The position numbers and the translations under genes are program-made. Positions 17,372-25,711 of a stretch of 64,000 bases of DNA are shown here, piece by piece. Numbering within the stretch: the first letter of the stretch is position 1; each line of letters begins with the position of its first letter. Under the pieces are notes generated by a model. The model did no database searches and was not told the DNA's origin. It saw nothing but the letters and a program-made list of their open reading frames with translations. The stretch is from Bacteroidota bacterium (GTDB lineage: Bacteria > Bacteroidota > Bacteroidia > Cytophagales > Cyclobacteriaceae), in the NCBI GenBank assembly GCA_016866235.1, contig VGMW01000002.1, forward strand, positions 434,001-498,000, written 5' to 3'.

Positions 17372-19884
17372 ATCTCCGAGGATCGGAATCTTTTTACCAT
17401 AGCCATAATGAATCCTATGGCCAATAGTCCTGTACCCAGCCAAAGGATATTAATCAAAGGTTTTTCCATGGCTTTGATGATCACCCAATCTTTTTGTCGG
17501 GTGGTTATGCCAATATCAAATTGTTCTTCACGTGGCCGAATGTTGTTCAGGGTCAAACGTACACCCAGGTCATTGATCTCATCTGGAATCAATCCAACGT
17601 TCGCGTTTCCATCAGCATTTTTAATCAGGAAGACTGGTTCTGCCAAGTAATCTTCATGCTCTGCCTGAATTCTAATGGTTGCCATGGCCGCCACATCACC
17701 CTGCTCGAGGTTGTACCCTGCGATGGAGGAGACTGGTTTCACCGATTCCAAAACAGCTACATAATCATTAACAAAAAATTGCTGACCAATTTTCATCGTT
17801 TCTTGAGTTGGCTGGTTCCACTCTACCTCATTATTTGGATCGGCTGAGATGCTCGCCGATACATGGGTGTATAAATCCTTTGAGTATCCACGGGTAATGT
17901 CTGGTGAACTCAACATGCCCATGGAGGGGTTCATCTGAACCCTCGGGAAAAGTCTTGCTTCCATCTTACCGTCCCTTGAAAGCGTAATCTCGTAGTAGGT
18001 ATTTTCCGGATTGATGGGGATGGTGTCGCCCGCCTGATAGACCAATTGTTTTTCCCGAATAATGGCTCTCGATGCAATCACTTTAAAAGGATCTCCACTT
18101 AATCGCACCTCATGTTTTTTGAGGTAAATGTTACGATCGTTGCTTAAAATTCTTTCGCCAAGATATTCAATTTGGTAGCCGGCCATGGTCCTTGGCTCAT
18201 TAACAAACAACAGAAGATTGTCTCGATTAAATTCTGTGCTGGCACTTTTTGAAATCAGCATACCGGTGTTGTTGAGTGAAACAACTCTGGAGTACCCTGA
18301 TGAAAACATTATTCCGATCAGCATTAATCCAACACCTACGTGGGTAATGGCACCACCTGACAGGGAAGGATTTTTGGTGAAGAGTTTTTTTAGAACAAGT
18401 AAATTGGAGAAAATGATGAAGAAACCGGCAAACAATAAAACGGCAAATTTAAGGTCGTACACTTCCTTCGCATTCACCACCAGGACAGAAGCTAGTGCAG
18501 CTACCAGGAGGGTATATAAGATATTTTTCTTATCCGGTTTATTCCACCAAAAGAATTGAGCCAAACCAGATATCAATGCCACCACCACGGCAAACCACAA
18601 TTGAAGCTTGCTGTAAAAACCTATTTGATCGGCTGGAGGTGCAAGGGTGGTTTGAGCGCCAAACCATCCGGTAATTTTATTGATCACGGGAAAGGAGGTT
18701 GGGATAAGAACCTGAAATCCCATCAGGCACAATGTTGCGGCGCCTGCAAAAACCCAAAATTCAACCGTCCAGGTCTCCAGTTCTTTCCCAGTTGCGGGAA
18801 TTTCTTTCCATCGGCTCCACGTTAGTAATTTCGACCCAATGGTGAACACCAATAGATAAACCAATAGCTGCCCGGATAATCCCAGGTCAGTGAAAGAATG
18901 CACCGATGCGTCGCCCAGGATCCCGCTTCTGGTTAAAAAAGTTGAGTAGAGAATTAGAAGAAAAGTTGACAACACTAAGATTACTGAAATTCTAAGACCT
19001 CTTTTTCTTGAACGAAAAAGTAGCATGGTATGGATGGCTCCAATGAGCACCAGCCAAGGAACATAAACTGCATTTTCAACAGGATCCCAATTCCAGTAGC
19101 CCCCGAAGCTCAGGGTTTCATAGGCCCAGTATCCACCCATTAAAATTCCTATCCCTAAAACTGCACCTGCAAACAAAGACCATGGTAAGGCTGGCCTGAC
19201 CCAATCAGTGTATTTCCTGTAATAGAGTCCTGCGATACAAAATGAAAAGGGTACAAGTGTTGCGGCGAACCCAAGGAAGAGGGTGGGGGGATGGATCACC
19301 ATCCAATAATTTTGAAGCAGGGGATTAAGTCCATTACCATCTGCAGGAATGAATTCGGGGTTGGTAAGAAAAACAGGATCCTGAATGGCCTCACGCAACA
19401 GAATAAAGGGAGAGCTTCCGAGGTTGATGTCGAGCAAGGGAATCTTAACCCCCAGGATCATCGAAGCCAGGAAGGCCTGCACCAGAGCAAATACGCTCAT
19501 TAAAGGTCCTTCCCATTCTTTTTGTGTTCTGATCAGAATCAATCCAAGGATGGCTTGCCAGAACATCCACAGCAAAAAACTTCCCTCCTGGCCTTCCCAG
19601 AAACAGGAAACCATGTAATACACTGGCAAATGCTTTGAAGAGTGGGAGTAGGCGTAGTGGTATTCGAAGTAGTGGTTGTAGATAATGAAAAATAAGGAGG
19701 CAATCACACCGGCCACGGCCATGGAGTGCACGATAAATCCCACCCGTCCGTTAACGATCCATTCCCCTGACTTGGAGAGGTCTTTGGTCAGTGCCGCCTT
19801 CAGGTAAAGAAAAAAGGAGAAGCAGGCTGTAACCCAGGATAGGATTACAAAAAAATGCCCAAGGTTTCCGATGAAATAGTGCAT
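17368..19884 (-). CDS. ccmF: Cytochrome c heme lyase CcmF/CcsA-type membrane protein
   Basis: Large polytopic inner-membrane protein that attaches heme to apocytochrome c. It contains the tryptophan-rich WWD heme-handling motif (GGYWNWDPVENAVYVPW) and flanking histidines (VIHPPTLFLGF and GAIHTML), as expected for CcmF. About a dozen membrane segments occupy residues 1-530; a periplasmic region of ~260 residues follows, then a final membrane helix (NILWLGTGLLAIGFIMAM). The length of 838 aa is slightly longer than proteobacterial CcmF. Last gene of the ccmBCDEF run, 22 bases after ccmE; its stop overlaps that of moxR. Confidence 0.94.
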   Translation of the reverse strand: MHYFIGNLGHFFVILSWVTACFSFFLYLKAALTKDLSKSGEWIVNGRVGFIVHSMAVAGVIASLFFIIYNHYFEYHYAYSHSSKHLPVYYMVSCFWEGQEGSFLLWMFWQAILGLILIRTQKEWEGPLMSVFALVQAFLASMILGVKIPLLDINLGSSPFILLREAIQDPVFLTNPEFIPADGNGLNPLLQNYWMVIHPPTLFLGFAATLVPFSFCIAGLYYRKYTDWVRPALPWSLFAGAVLGIGILMGGYWAYETLSFGGYWNWDPVENAVYVPWLVLIGAIHTMLLFRSRKRGLRISVILVLSTFLLILYSTFLTRSGILGDASVHSFTDLGLSGQLLVYLLVFTIGSKLLTWSRWKEIPATGKELETWTVEFWVFAGAATLCLMGFQVLIPTSFPVINKITGWFGAQTTLAPPADQIGFYSKLQLWFAVVVALISGLAQFFWWNKPDKKNILYTLLVAALASVLVVNAKEVYDLKFAVLLFAGFFIIFSNLLVLKKLFTKNPSLSGGAITHVGVGLMLIGIMFSSGYSRVVSLNNTGMLISKSASTEFNRDNLLLFVNEPRTMAGYQIEYLGERILSNDRNIYLKKHEVRLSGDPFKVIASRAIIREKQLVYQAGDTIPINPENTYYEITLSRDGKMEARLFPRVQMNPSMGMLSSPDITRGYSKDLYTHVSASISADPNNEVEWNQPTQETMKIGQQFFVNDYVAVLESVKPVSSIAGYNLEQGDVAAMATIRIQAEHEDYLAEPVFLIKNADGNANVGLIPDEINDLGVRLTLNNIRPREEQFDIGITTRQKDWVIIKAMEKPLINILWLGTGLLAIGFIMAMVKRFRSSEI

Positions 19885-19906
19885 GGATATCTTCGGAAGC
19901 GGTTGG

Positions 19907-20314
19907 TCAGGTATTCTTTAGAGTATTGTCCTGGTATTTGGAAGGACACTTCAGCAGAATTTTTTCTGCAAGGAAAATATCTGAAACGTAGTGCCCGATG
20001 ATTACAATTTTCTCTGATCTCAAAAAATCTGGTGGCAGTGGTTCCTGGTGAATCACCTTTTGTTCATTGCCTTGCTCATCGATTAGCAAGAACGAAAAGG
20101 AAAGATTGTCTGCGCTTTTTTCTAAACCCAAAACTTGTCCTGAAGGATCTTTCTTCAGCTCACCGACTATGTGAATACTTTTCAGGTTGCCTTCTTTGGC
20201 CATTACCGAGGCAGTTTGGAAATCAACATACGAACTGGCATCACCGGTTGTCGAAATGATGATTCCGACGGCTGCGGCAATGGCGATGAGTGCTAAAAGG
20301 TGGGATTTCTTCAT
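19907..20314 (-). CDS. ccmE: Cytochrome c maturation heme chaperone CcmE, CxxxY type
   Basis: Membrane-anchored heme shuttle between CcmC and CcmF. The N-terminal signal anchor is LLALIAIAAAVGIII, followed by an OB-fold barrel (IHIVGELKK, VIHQEPLPPDFLRSEKIVIIG). The heme-binding segment normally reads HxxxY; here it is LLKCPSKY, so Cys123-x3-Tyr127 replaces the His. CxxxY CcmE proteins are known from archaea and Desulfovibrio. The length of 135 aa is normal. A TACCTTTG element 31 bases upstream suggests ccmE-ccmF can also be transcribed on its own. Confidence 0.92.
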   Translation of the reverse strand: MKKSHLLALIAIAAAVGIIISTTGDASSYVDFQTASVMAKEGNLKSIHIVGELKKDPSGQVLGLEKSADNLSFSFLLIDEQGNEQKVIHQEPLPPDFLRSEKIVIIGHYVSDIFLAEKILLKCPSKYQDNTLKNT

Positions 20315-20345
20315 TGGATCGACGAGGCGTTAACCGAATCGCCTG

Positions 20346-20353
20346 CAAAGGTA
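20346..20353 (-). promoter_or_regulatory. -7 promoter element (TACCTTTG) before ccmE
   Basis: Perfect TAnnTTTG on the minus strand in the 78-base gap between ccmD and ccmE. Suggests an internal promoter for ccmE-ccmF. The remainder of the gap shows no other signal. Confidence 0.45.
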
Positions 20354-20392
20354 AATCCTTTGTGGTATGGAGGCCGGTTCCGGAATCTTTTT

Positions 20393-20599
20393 TTATTCCT
20401 GTCCTTTTTCCAGTCTGCTTATTTTTTGATCAAGTCGAAACAGGTAAAGTGCCAGACCAGAAAAAATAACCAGGATAATGGCAACCAAGACATAAATTTT
20501 ACCCTCAGATCTCATGGTGTCTGCCATCTCCACAGTTTGAGAAAAACCAACCTTAGGATTTAAAAGGATTAGCCAGATAAATGTCAAGAGCTTTTTCAT
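20393..20599 (-). CDS. ccmD: CcmD-like small membrane protein
   Basis: A 68-residue protein placed exactly where ccmD belongs, 9 bases after ccmC. It has a hydrophobic signal-like N-terminus (LLTFIWLILLNP), then a membrane helix (IYVLVAIILVIFSGLALYLF), and a charged C-terminal tail (RLDQKISRLEKGQE) typical of CcmD-type proteins, which help release holo-CcmE from the CcmABC complex. Sequence identity alone would not identify so short a protein; the call rests mainly on gene order and topology. Confidence 0.7.
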   Translation of the reverse strand: MKKLLTFIWLILLNPKVGFSQTVEMADTMRSEGKIYVLVAIILVIFSGLALYLFRLDQKISRLEKGQE

Positions 20600-20608
20600 G
20601 TTGAATTG

Positions 20609-21289
20609 CTAAGAATTAATGGTGAGTCGTTTAATCCTGATTCTTAGGTCAGTGATCCACAGGCCAAAAAGTATCCAGCCTAAAACGGCAGGATAAAAAA
20701 CCATTCTCATGCGGTTGTCCAGATCGTACATATTGAAGCCGGGATTACCTCCACTGCCTGGGTGCATGGAATCTGCCATCCTGGGAAGTATAAAAATAAG
20801 GGGGATCATCGCAGCAAATGCAAAGAGGTTGTAAACCGCGCCCAGGCGTGCACTTTGCTCATCGTTGGAAAGTGAGCCTCTTAAAATAAAATAAGCTAGG
20901 TAAACGAGTAAAGCGACTGCTGCTCCGTTTTGTTTTGGATCGCCGTGCCAGGGAGAGCCCCAGGTATAATTGGCCCAGATCATTCCAGTGACAATACCCA
21001 ATGCTCCATACACGACCCCAGTAGTGGCAAACTCCCTGGAAAGGATATCATAAAATGCACTTCCATTTCTCAGGTACCGGATGGCGTTGAATGCACTCAT
21101 AAAAAACAGAAAGACCATACCAAACCACATGGGCACATGAAAGTAAAGTGCACGGATGGATTCATTGACGATGCTTAATCTTGGCACCTCCATGAGCAGA
21201 CCGGCAGTGCAGGTATACACCAACAACAGGATGGAAAGAATTTTCCAACCGGTTTGAAGTTTTTTGTAGCCGTCTTTTGATCTGTTCAT
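20609..21289 (-). CDS. ccmC: Heme exporter/handling protein CcmC
   Basis: Six-helix membrane protein that loads heme onto CcmE. Heme-ligand regions are recognisable: ALYFHVPMWFGMVF and SMHPGSGGNPGF. The tryptophan-rich loop reads WGSPWHGDPKQNGAA rather than the textbook WGxxWxWD, which seems to be the form used in Bacteroidota. The start is set at ATG 21289, two bases after the ccmB stop; TTG 21304 would overlap ccmB. Confidence 0.9.
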   Translation of the reverse strand: MNRSKDGYKKLQTGWKILSILLLVYTCTAGLLMEVPRLSIVNESIRALYFHVPMWFGMVFLFFMSAFNAIRYLRNGSAFYDILSREFATTGVVYGALGIVTGMIWANYTWGSPWHGDPKQNGAAVALLVYLAYFILRGSLSNDEQSARLGAVYNLFAFAAMIPLIFILPRMADSMHPGSGGNPGFNMYDLDNRMRMVFYPAVLGWILFGLWITDLRIRIKRLTINS

Positions 21290-21291
21290 GT

Positions 21292-21957
21292 TCAACTGCG
21301 CCAAATATAAGGGAAGAGCAAATAGGAAACGGCCAGGGTAAGCAAATGGATGGCCAGCAGTGTCAAGGCTTCATCTGATGATGCATAAAAACCAAGGCCA
21401 TCAATTGTATTGACGGTGAGTCGAACAGAAAGAAGTAAAATGGATATGACAACCGGGAATCCCATGACCGCCAACAATACATTGCTATTGCCTGCTTTGG
21501 AGGCGATCGCGGATAGCATGGTTAGAGTGCTTCCAAAACAAGCAGACGAGAGGGCAATATTCAAAAGGAAAATGCCTTTATCCTGAACTGGATTTCCAAG
21601 CAGCACAGAAAACATCAACCATCCACCAATACTTAAAAAGAGGGTGAGCAAAAAACTATAAATCATTTTAGCCAACAGCAATGACCCCGGAGAAACCAGG
21701 GAATGGTAATACAATAAAATTCCTTTGCGTTCGCCGATGAATCCTTTTCCAACAATGCCAAAAGCAGAAAAAAGAATGATAATCCAGAAAAGTGCACTCC
21801 AGATTCTTGCGTCAAGATTAAACCCACGTAATCCTAGGGAGGAATAAGCGATGTACACCGCGCTGAAAAGATAAAGCGCCAACCCGGCCAGGACTGACTG
21901 CTGTCGGATCTCACTTTTTACTTCCTTAAGGAATAGGTCTAGAACCACGCGGTACAT
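21292..21957 (-). CDS. ccmB: Heme exporter permease CcmB
   Basis: A 221-residue polytopic membrane protein, the permease partner of the CcmA ATPase. Characteristic segments: FLKEVKSEIRQQSVLAGLALYL at the start, FGIVGKGFIGERKGILLYYHSLVSPGSLLLAKMIYS in the middle, and six hydrophobic helices. It is the first gene of the ccmBCDEF run. The ccmA ATPase gene usually adjacent is not here: the upstream neighbour is a divergent epimerase. A TAAATTTG promoter element lies 24 bases before the ATG. Confidence 0.9.
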   Translation of the reverse strand: MYRVVLDLFLKEVKSEIRQQSVLAGLALYLFSAVYIAYSSLGLRGFNLDARIWSALFWIIILFSAFGIVGKGFIGERKGILLYYHSLVSPGSLLLAKMIYSFLLTLFLSIGGWLMFSVLLGNPVQDKGIFLLNIALSSACFGSTLTMLSAIASKAGNSNVLLAVMGFPVVISILLLSVRLTVNTIDGLGFYASSDEALTLLAIHLLTLAVSYLLFPYIWRS

Positions 21958-21981
21958 ACTCGGTTTTGGGCTTCAAATATT

Positions 21982-21989
21982 CAAATTTA
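21982..21989 (-). promoter_or_regulatory. -7 promoter element (TAAATTTG) for the ccm operon
   Basis: Perfect TAnnTTTG on the minus strand 24 bases before the ccmB ATG, in the 73-base divergent region shared with the epimerase gene. Confidence 0.5.
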
Positions 21990-22015
21990 AAGCTAACCCA
22001 AAAGGCTGGATTTGA

Positions 22016-22023
22016 TAGTTTTG
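22016..22023 (+). promoter_or_regulatory. -7 promoter element (TAGTTTTG) for the epimerase gene
   Basis: Perfect TAnnTTTG ending seven bases before ATG 22031. Lies back to back with the ccm promoter element, 26 bases away on the other strand. Confidence 0.5.
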
Positions 22024-22030
22024 CGGGTCT

Positions 22031-23059
22031 ATGAGAGCAAACGTACTGGTTACCGGGGCGGCGGGATTTATTGGTTTCCACCTGTCTAAAAGGCTGTGTG
22101 CCATGGGTTACCAGGTTACAGGGATTGATAACCTCAACGATTACTATGAGGTGAGCCTTAAGGAGGCAAGATTGATGCAACTGGATGGATTATCCGGATT
22201 TACTTTTAGAAAATTGGACCTTTCCGATGAAGAAGGAATAAAGACCTTGTTTGAACAAAATCAATTTGACTTTGTTGTAAACCTTGCGGCTCAGGCTGGT
22301 GTTCGCTATTCAATCACCAATCCACGTGCTTACCTCAAAAGCAACCTGGATGGATTCCTTAACATTCTGGAAGGTTGTCGTCACAGTCAGATCAAGCATC
22401 TTGTTTATGCCTCATCAAGTTCGGTGTATGGTGCAAACAGGAAAATGCCGTTCTCGGTCCACCACAATGTAGACCATCCAATATCTTTATACGCTGCAAC
22501 AAAGAAATCCAACGAGTTGTTGGCCCACAGTTATTCAGCGCTCTACGCACTTCCTACAACAGGATTACGGTTTTTTACCGTTTATGGTCCGTGGGGTCGC
22601 CCGGACATGGCCTTGTTTCTTTTCACCAAAGCCATTTTAAACGGTGAACCCATAGAGGTTTTTAATGAAGGAAATATGATGCGTGACTTTACCTATGTGG
22701 ACGACATTGTGGAGTCTATCGTGAGGCTACTTCCATTGGCACCACAATCAGGTAAAAACTGGGATCCGATGCATCCTGATCCTTCTTTTAGCTTCGCTCC
22801 TTATGAGATTTTTAATGTAGGAAATCAAAGCCAGCTTAAGATCTCAGCACTAATTCAAATGCTTGAAAATATTTTAGATCGAAAGGCAATAATTAGATTT
22901 CTACCTAAACAAGATAGTGATGTGTTAGAGGCCGTCTCTGATAATGGAAGGCTTTTCACTAAAATTGGTTTTGTCCCTAATACACCTTTGGAAGAAGGCA
23001 TAAAGAAATTTGTTAATTGGTTTCATCATTATGAGGGAGTTCCAACTAACTTAATTTAA
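22031..23059 (+). CDS. NAD-dependent epimerase, UDP-glucuronate 4-epimerase type
   Basis: Extended short-chain dehydrogenase acting on a nucleotide sugar, best matching UDP-glucuronate 4-epimerases that make UDP-galacturonate. The NAD motif is TGAAGFIGFHLSKRL, followed by GIDNLNDYYEVSLKEARL, typical for this subfamily. The catalytic tyrosine/lysine is YAATKKSNE, and RFFTVYGPWGRPDMALFLFTKAI is the subfamily's substrate loop. The length of 342 aa is typical. Followed directly by galE in the same reading frame, three codons after the TAA. Probably supplies sugars for capsule or lipopolysaccharide. Confidence 0.87.
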   Translation: MRANVLVTGAAGFIGFHLSKRLCAMGYQVTGIDNLNDYYEVSLKEARLMQLDGLSGFTFRKLDLSDEEGIKTLFEQNQFDFVVNLAAQAGVRYSITNPRAYLKSNLDGFLNILEGCRHSQIKHLVYASSSSVYGANRKMPFSVHHNVDHPISLYAATKKSNELLAHSYSALYALPTTGLRFFTVYGPWGRPDMALFLFTKAILNGEPIEVFNEGNMMRDFTYVDDIVESIVRLLPLAPQSGKNWDPMHPDPSFSFAPYEIFNVGNQSQLKISALIQMLENILDRKAIIRFLPKQDSDVLEAVSDNGRLFTKIGFVPNTPLEEGIKKFVNWFHHYEGVPTNLI

Positions 23060-23068
23060 ACTAACAAA

Positions 23069-24100
23069 TTGGGTCAAGGTCAAAATTCAATTCTCGTAAC
23101 CGGCGGCGCTGGGTTTATTGGTTCACACACAGCAGTAGAACTTTTTGAATCAGGTTACCATCCCGTTATTGTGGACAACCTTTCGACCAGCGATCGCCTT
23201 TTGCTGGAAGGTTTACCAAAAATCACAGGAGAAAAAGTTGATTTTTTTGAAGGCGATTGTACGGATCGGGAATTTTTAAGATCCGTATTTTCACAGAGAA
23301 ACATCACGGCCGTCATGCACTTTGCTGCATTCAAATCGGTTGGTGAATCGGTTGAATTTCCAATTCGATACTTCCGAAACAACATCGATTCCCTAATAGC
23401 ATTGTTGGAGGTGATGAAAGAATTTGGTGTTCGCGATTTTATTTTTTCATCCTCTTGTACGGTTTATGGGCAGCCGGAAAAAATTCCGGTGAATGAATCT
23501 GCCCCATTCCTAAAAGCTGAGTCGCCGTATGGCGCGACCAAGCAAATCGGCGAGCAAATTTTAGAGGCCTCGGTCAGATCTGGTTACAGGGTCGTTTCTC
23601 TCCGGTATTTTAATCCGGTAGGGGCTCATCCCACCGGTCATATTGGTGAGTTGCCCGTAGGGGTTCCAAACAATCTCGTGCCCTACATCACACAAACGGC
23701 AGCTGGACTTCGAAAGTCATTGACTGTATTTGGAAATGACTATGATACTGCTGATGGATCATGTATTCGGGACTTTATACACGTCGTGGATGTTGCCCGT
23801 GCACATGTCAAGGCCTTAGAATATTTGTGGTCTATCGGGCCGGAATCAAATTCCTTCGAGGCTTTTAATCTCGGAACAGGCGTAGGCGTTTCTGTTTTGG
23901 AACTGATCAAATCTTTCGAGACATCCAATAAATTAAGTTTGAGTTATTCTATCGGCTCCAGAAGGCCAGGTGATGTGATAAAGGTTTATGCCGATCCTTC
24001 CAGAATAATGAAGGCCATGGGTTGGAAGCCTGATTTTTCTTTGGAGGAAGCCATGGTCCATGCCTGGAATTGGCAGAAAAAGATTTCCGGTCTCACTTAA
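23069..24100 (+). CDS. galE: UDP-glucose 4-epimerase
   Basis: Interconverts UDP-glucose and UDP-galactose. NAD motif TGGAGFIGSHTAVEL, the GalE-specific HFAAFKSVGESV, catalytic YGATKQIGE, RYFNPVGAHPTGHIGE and RDFIHVVDVARAHVKAL are all present. The length of 343 aa is standard. The start must be TTG 23069: the codons before it lead directly to the in-frame TAA of the previous gene and there is no ATG before the NAD-binding motif. Transcribed with the upstream epimerase (nine-base gap). Confidence 0.95.
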   Translation: MGQGQNSILVTGGAGFIGSHTAVELFESGYHPVIVDNLSTSDRLLLEGLPKITGEKVDFFEGDCTDREFLRSVFSQRNITAVMHFAAFKSVGESVEFPIRYFRNNIDSLIALLEVMKEFGVRDFIFSSSCTVYGQPEKIPVNESAPFLKAESPYGATKQIGEQILEASVRSGYRVVSLRYFNPVGAHPTGHIGELPVGVPNNLVPYITQTAAGLRKSLTVFGNDYDTADGSCIRDFIHVVDVARAHVKALEYLWSIGPESNSFEAFNLGTGVGVSVLELIKSFETSNKLSLSYSIGSRRPGDVIKVYADPSRIMKAMGWKPDFSLEEAMVHAWNWQKKISGLT

Positions 24101-24124
24101 TAATGTTGTTTTTAGAGCTAACCC

Positions 24125-24132
24125 TACCTTTG
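24125..24132 (+). promoter_or_regulatory. -7 promoter element (TACCTTTG) for pheS
   Basis: Perfect TAnnTTTG ending four bases before the pheS ATG, the same spacing as at the GWxTD gene, implying a near-leaderless mRNA. Confidence 0.5.
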
Positions 24133-24136
24133 CCAA

Positions 24137-25174
24137 ATGCTGAATCTTGATGAACGAATAAAACTTATTGAAGCAGAGATTAAGTCTTTTGTGGAAAGCT
24201 CTACATCCACCGCTGCGGCAGAAGAATTCAGACTTAAATTCTTAAGTAAAAAGGGTGCTGTTTCGGCACTTTTTGATGAATTCCGGAATGCCGGACCAGA
24301 AGAGAAAAAACAATACGGCAAAGCTTTAAATCAGCTTAAACAGCTTGCAGAAGCATTCTATAAAGAGAAGTCAGCAAGTGAACAAAATTCTGCTGCTATT
24401 CCCGCCGGCCAACCAGATCTCTCTTTACCTGTTCCGCCTGATCCCACCGGCAACCTTCACCCGCTTAACCTGATCAAATACAGGATTATCGAAATCTTTG
24501 AACAACTCGGATTTAATGTGGAAGACGGTCCTGAGGTTGAAGACGACTGGCATAATTTCTCGGCATTGAATTTCCCCGAGAATCACCCCGCTCGTGAAAT
24601 GCAGGATACTTTTTTTGTTGAAAAAAATCCTGACATTCTTCTTAGGACTCACACCTCCAACGTTCAGATCAGGCTAATGGAGAAGCAAAAGCCACCTGTT
24701 CGTTCAATCATGCCGGGAAGGGTTTATCGAAACGAAGCAATTTCTGCCCGCGCCCATTGCTTTTTTCATCAGGTCGAAGGTTTGTATGTTGACAAAAAAG
24801 TAAGCTTTGCTGACCTCAAACAAACGCTTTATCATTTCGCCAGAAAAATGTTTGGTCCTGATACTAAAATTCGATTCAGGCCCTCCTTCTTTCCTTTCAC
24901 CGAGCCCAGTGCAGAAATTGATATCTCCTGTCTGATTTGTAAAGGCAAGGGTTGTAACGTTTGTAAGCACTCAGGTTGGGTCGAGATCGCAGGCTCGGGT
25001 ATGGTGCATCCAAATGTTTTGAAAAATTCCGGCGTAGACCCCGAACAGTTTACAGGCTTTGCATTCGGAATGGGTATAGAGCGGATCACCATGCTTTGCT
25101 TTGGCGTCAATGATCTAAGGCTCTTTTCTGAAAACGATGTAAGGTTCCTACGGCAGTTTCGATCGGTATTCTGA
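24137..25174 (+). CDS. pheS: Phenylalanine--tRNA ligase alpha subunit
   Basis: Catalytic class II subunit that charges tRNA-Phe. The N-terminal coiled-coil tRNA-binding arm covers about 1-90 (FLSKKGAVSALFDEF). The catalytic core has HPLNLIKYRIIEIFEQLGF, motif 2 RNEAISARAHCFFHQVEGLYV, FRPSFFPFTEPSAEID and motif 3 GFAFGMGIERITML. A cysteine cluster CLICKGKGCNVCKHSGW sits in the expected place. The length of 345 aa is normal. The beta subunit pheT is not adjacent, as is common in this phylum. Confidence 0.97.
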   Translation: MLNLDERIKLIEAEIKSFVESSTSTAAAEEFRLKFLSKKGAVSALFDEFRNAGPEEKKQYGKALNQLKQLAEAFYKEKSASEQNSAAIPAGQPDLSLPVPPDPTGNLHPLNLIKYRIIEIFEQLGFNVEDGPEVEDDWHNFSALNFPENHPAREMQDTFFVEKNPDILLRTHTSNVQIRLMEKQKPPVRSIMPGRVYRNEAISARAHCFFHQVEGLYVDKKVSFADLKQTLYHFARKMFGPDTKIRFRPSFFPFTEPSAEIDISCLICKGKGCNVCKHSGWVEIAGSGMVHPNVLKNSGVDPEQFTGFAFGMGIERITMLCFGVNDLRLFSENDVRFLRQFRSVF

Positions 25175-25198
25175 TTAATCATCTTTTGACGACGCCAT

Positions 25199-25654
25199 AT
25201 GGTGCGGAAATTTCTGGCGACGACGCTGATCTTCTTTAATGTCATGCTCTGGTCAGGTTGTGAGCGTGACCTCACCGACGACCCTATACCCGACGCATTC
25301 TTTCAGGACATCCGACTTGATCTGAGTTTCCCTGAGTACGTCCGTCTTCGCACCGATGGAGGAACGTATCTAATTCCAGATAAAGGCATCAGAGGAATAA
25401 TTGTTTACCGCAAGTCAAGCGGTAATTTTCTTGCCTACGAAAAAAATTGCAGTTACCATCCAAACGATGCCTGTGCCAATGTAGAAGTGGACTCTTCCAA
25501 CTTGTTTTTAACTGATTTTTGTTGCGGTTCAACATTTAGTTTCGACGAAGGTCTTCCTACCGGTGGACCGGCATGGCGACCGCTCAGGCGGTATAGAACC
25601 TATATGACTGGTTTCGTCCTGACCATTACCGCTGAGTCTTTAAACGGCATGTGA
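25199..25654 (+). CDS. Rieske-fold lipoprotein with altered cluster ligands
   Basis: A 151-residue putative lipoprotein (LWSGC, Cys21). The second half has the layout of a Rieske domain: Cys84-SY-His87 and Cys92 in the first ligand region, DFCCGSTF (106-113) where CPCHGSxF is expected, then DEGLPTGGPAWRPLRRY and a final beta strand. The usual Cys and His of the second ligand motif are Asp106 and Cys109, and the first motif is CxxH instead of CxH. It may bind a different metal centre, or none. No partner gene is obvious; it stands between pheS and a convergent permease. Confidence 0.6.
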   Translation: MVRKFLATTLIFFNVMLWSGCERDLTDDPIPDAFFQDIRLDLSFPEYVRLRTDGGTYLIPDKGIRGIIVYRKSSGNFLAYEKNCSYHPNDACANVEVDSSNLFLTDFCCGSTFSFDEGLPTGGPAWRPLRRYRTYMTGFVLTITAESLNGM

Positions 25655-25662
25655 TACGAAGG

Positions 25663-25688
25663 CAAAAAAGAAGGGGCCTAAGCCCCTT
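25663..25688 (-). terminator. Rho-independent terminator of the amino acid permease gene
   Basis: Stem of seven G/C-rich pairs (AAGGGGC 25671-25677 with GCCCCTT 25682-25688, loop CTAA). On the minus strand it is followed by CTTTTTT (25664-25670), so it terminates the permease. On the plus strand the following sequence is A-rich, so it may serve the Rieske-like gene less well. Confidence 0.8.
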
Positions 25689-25711
25689 CCTCAAAAAAAA
25701 TTTCAGCTGGT

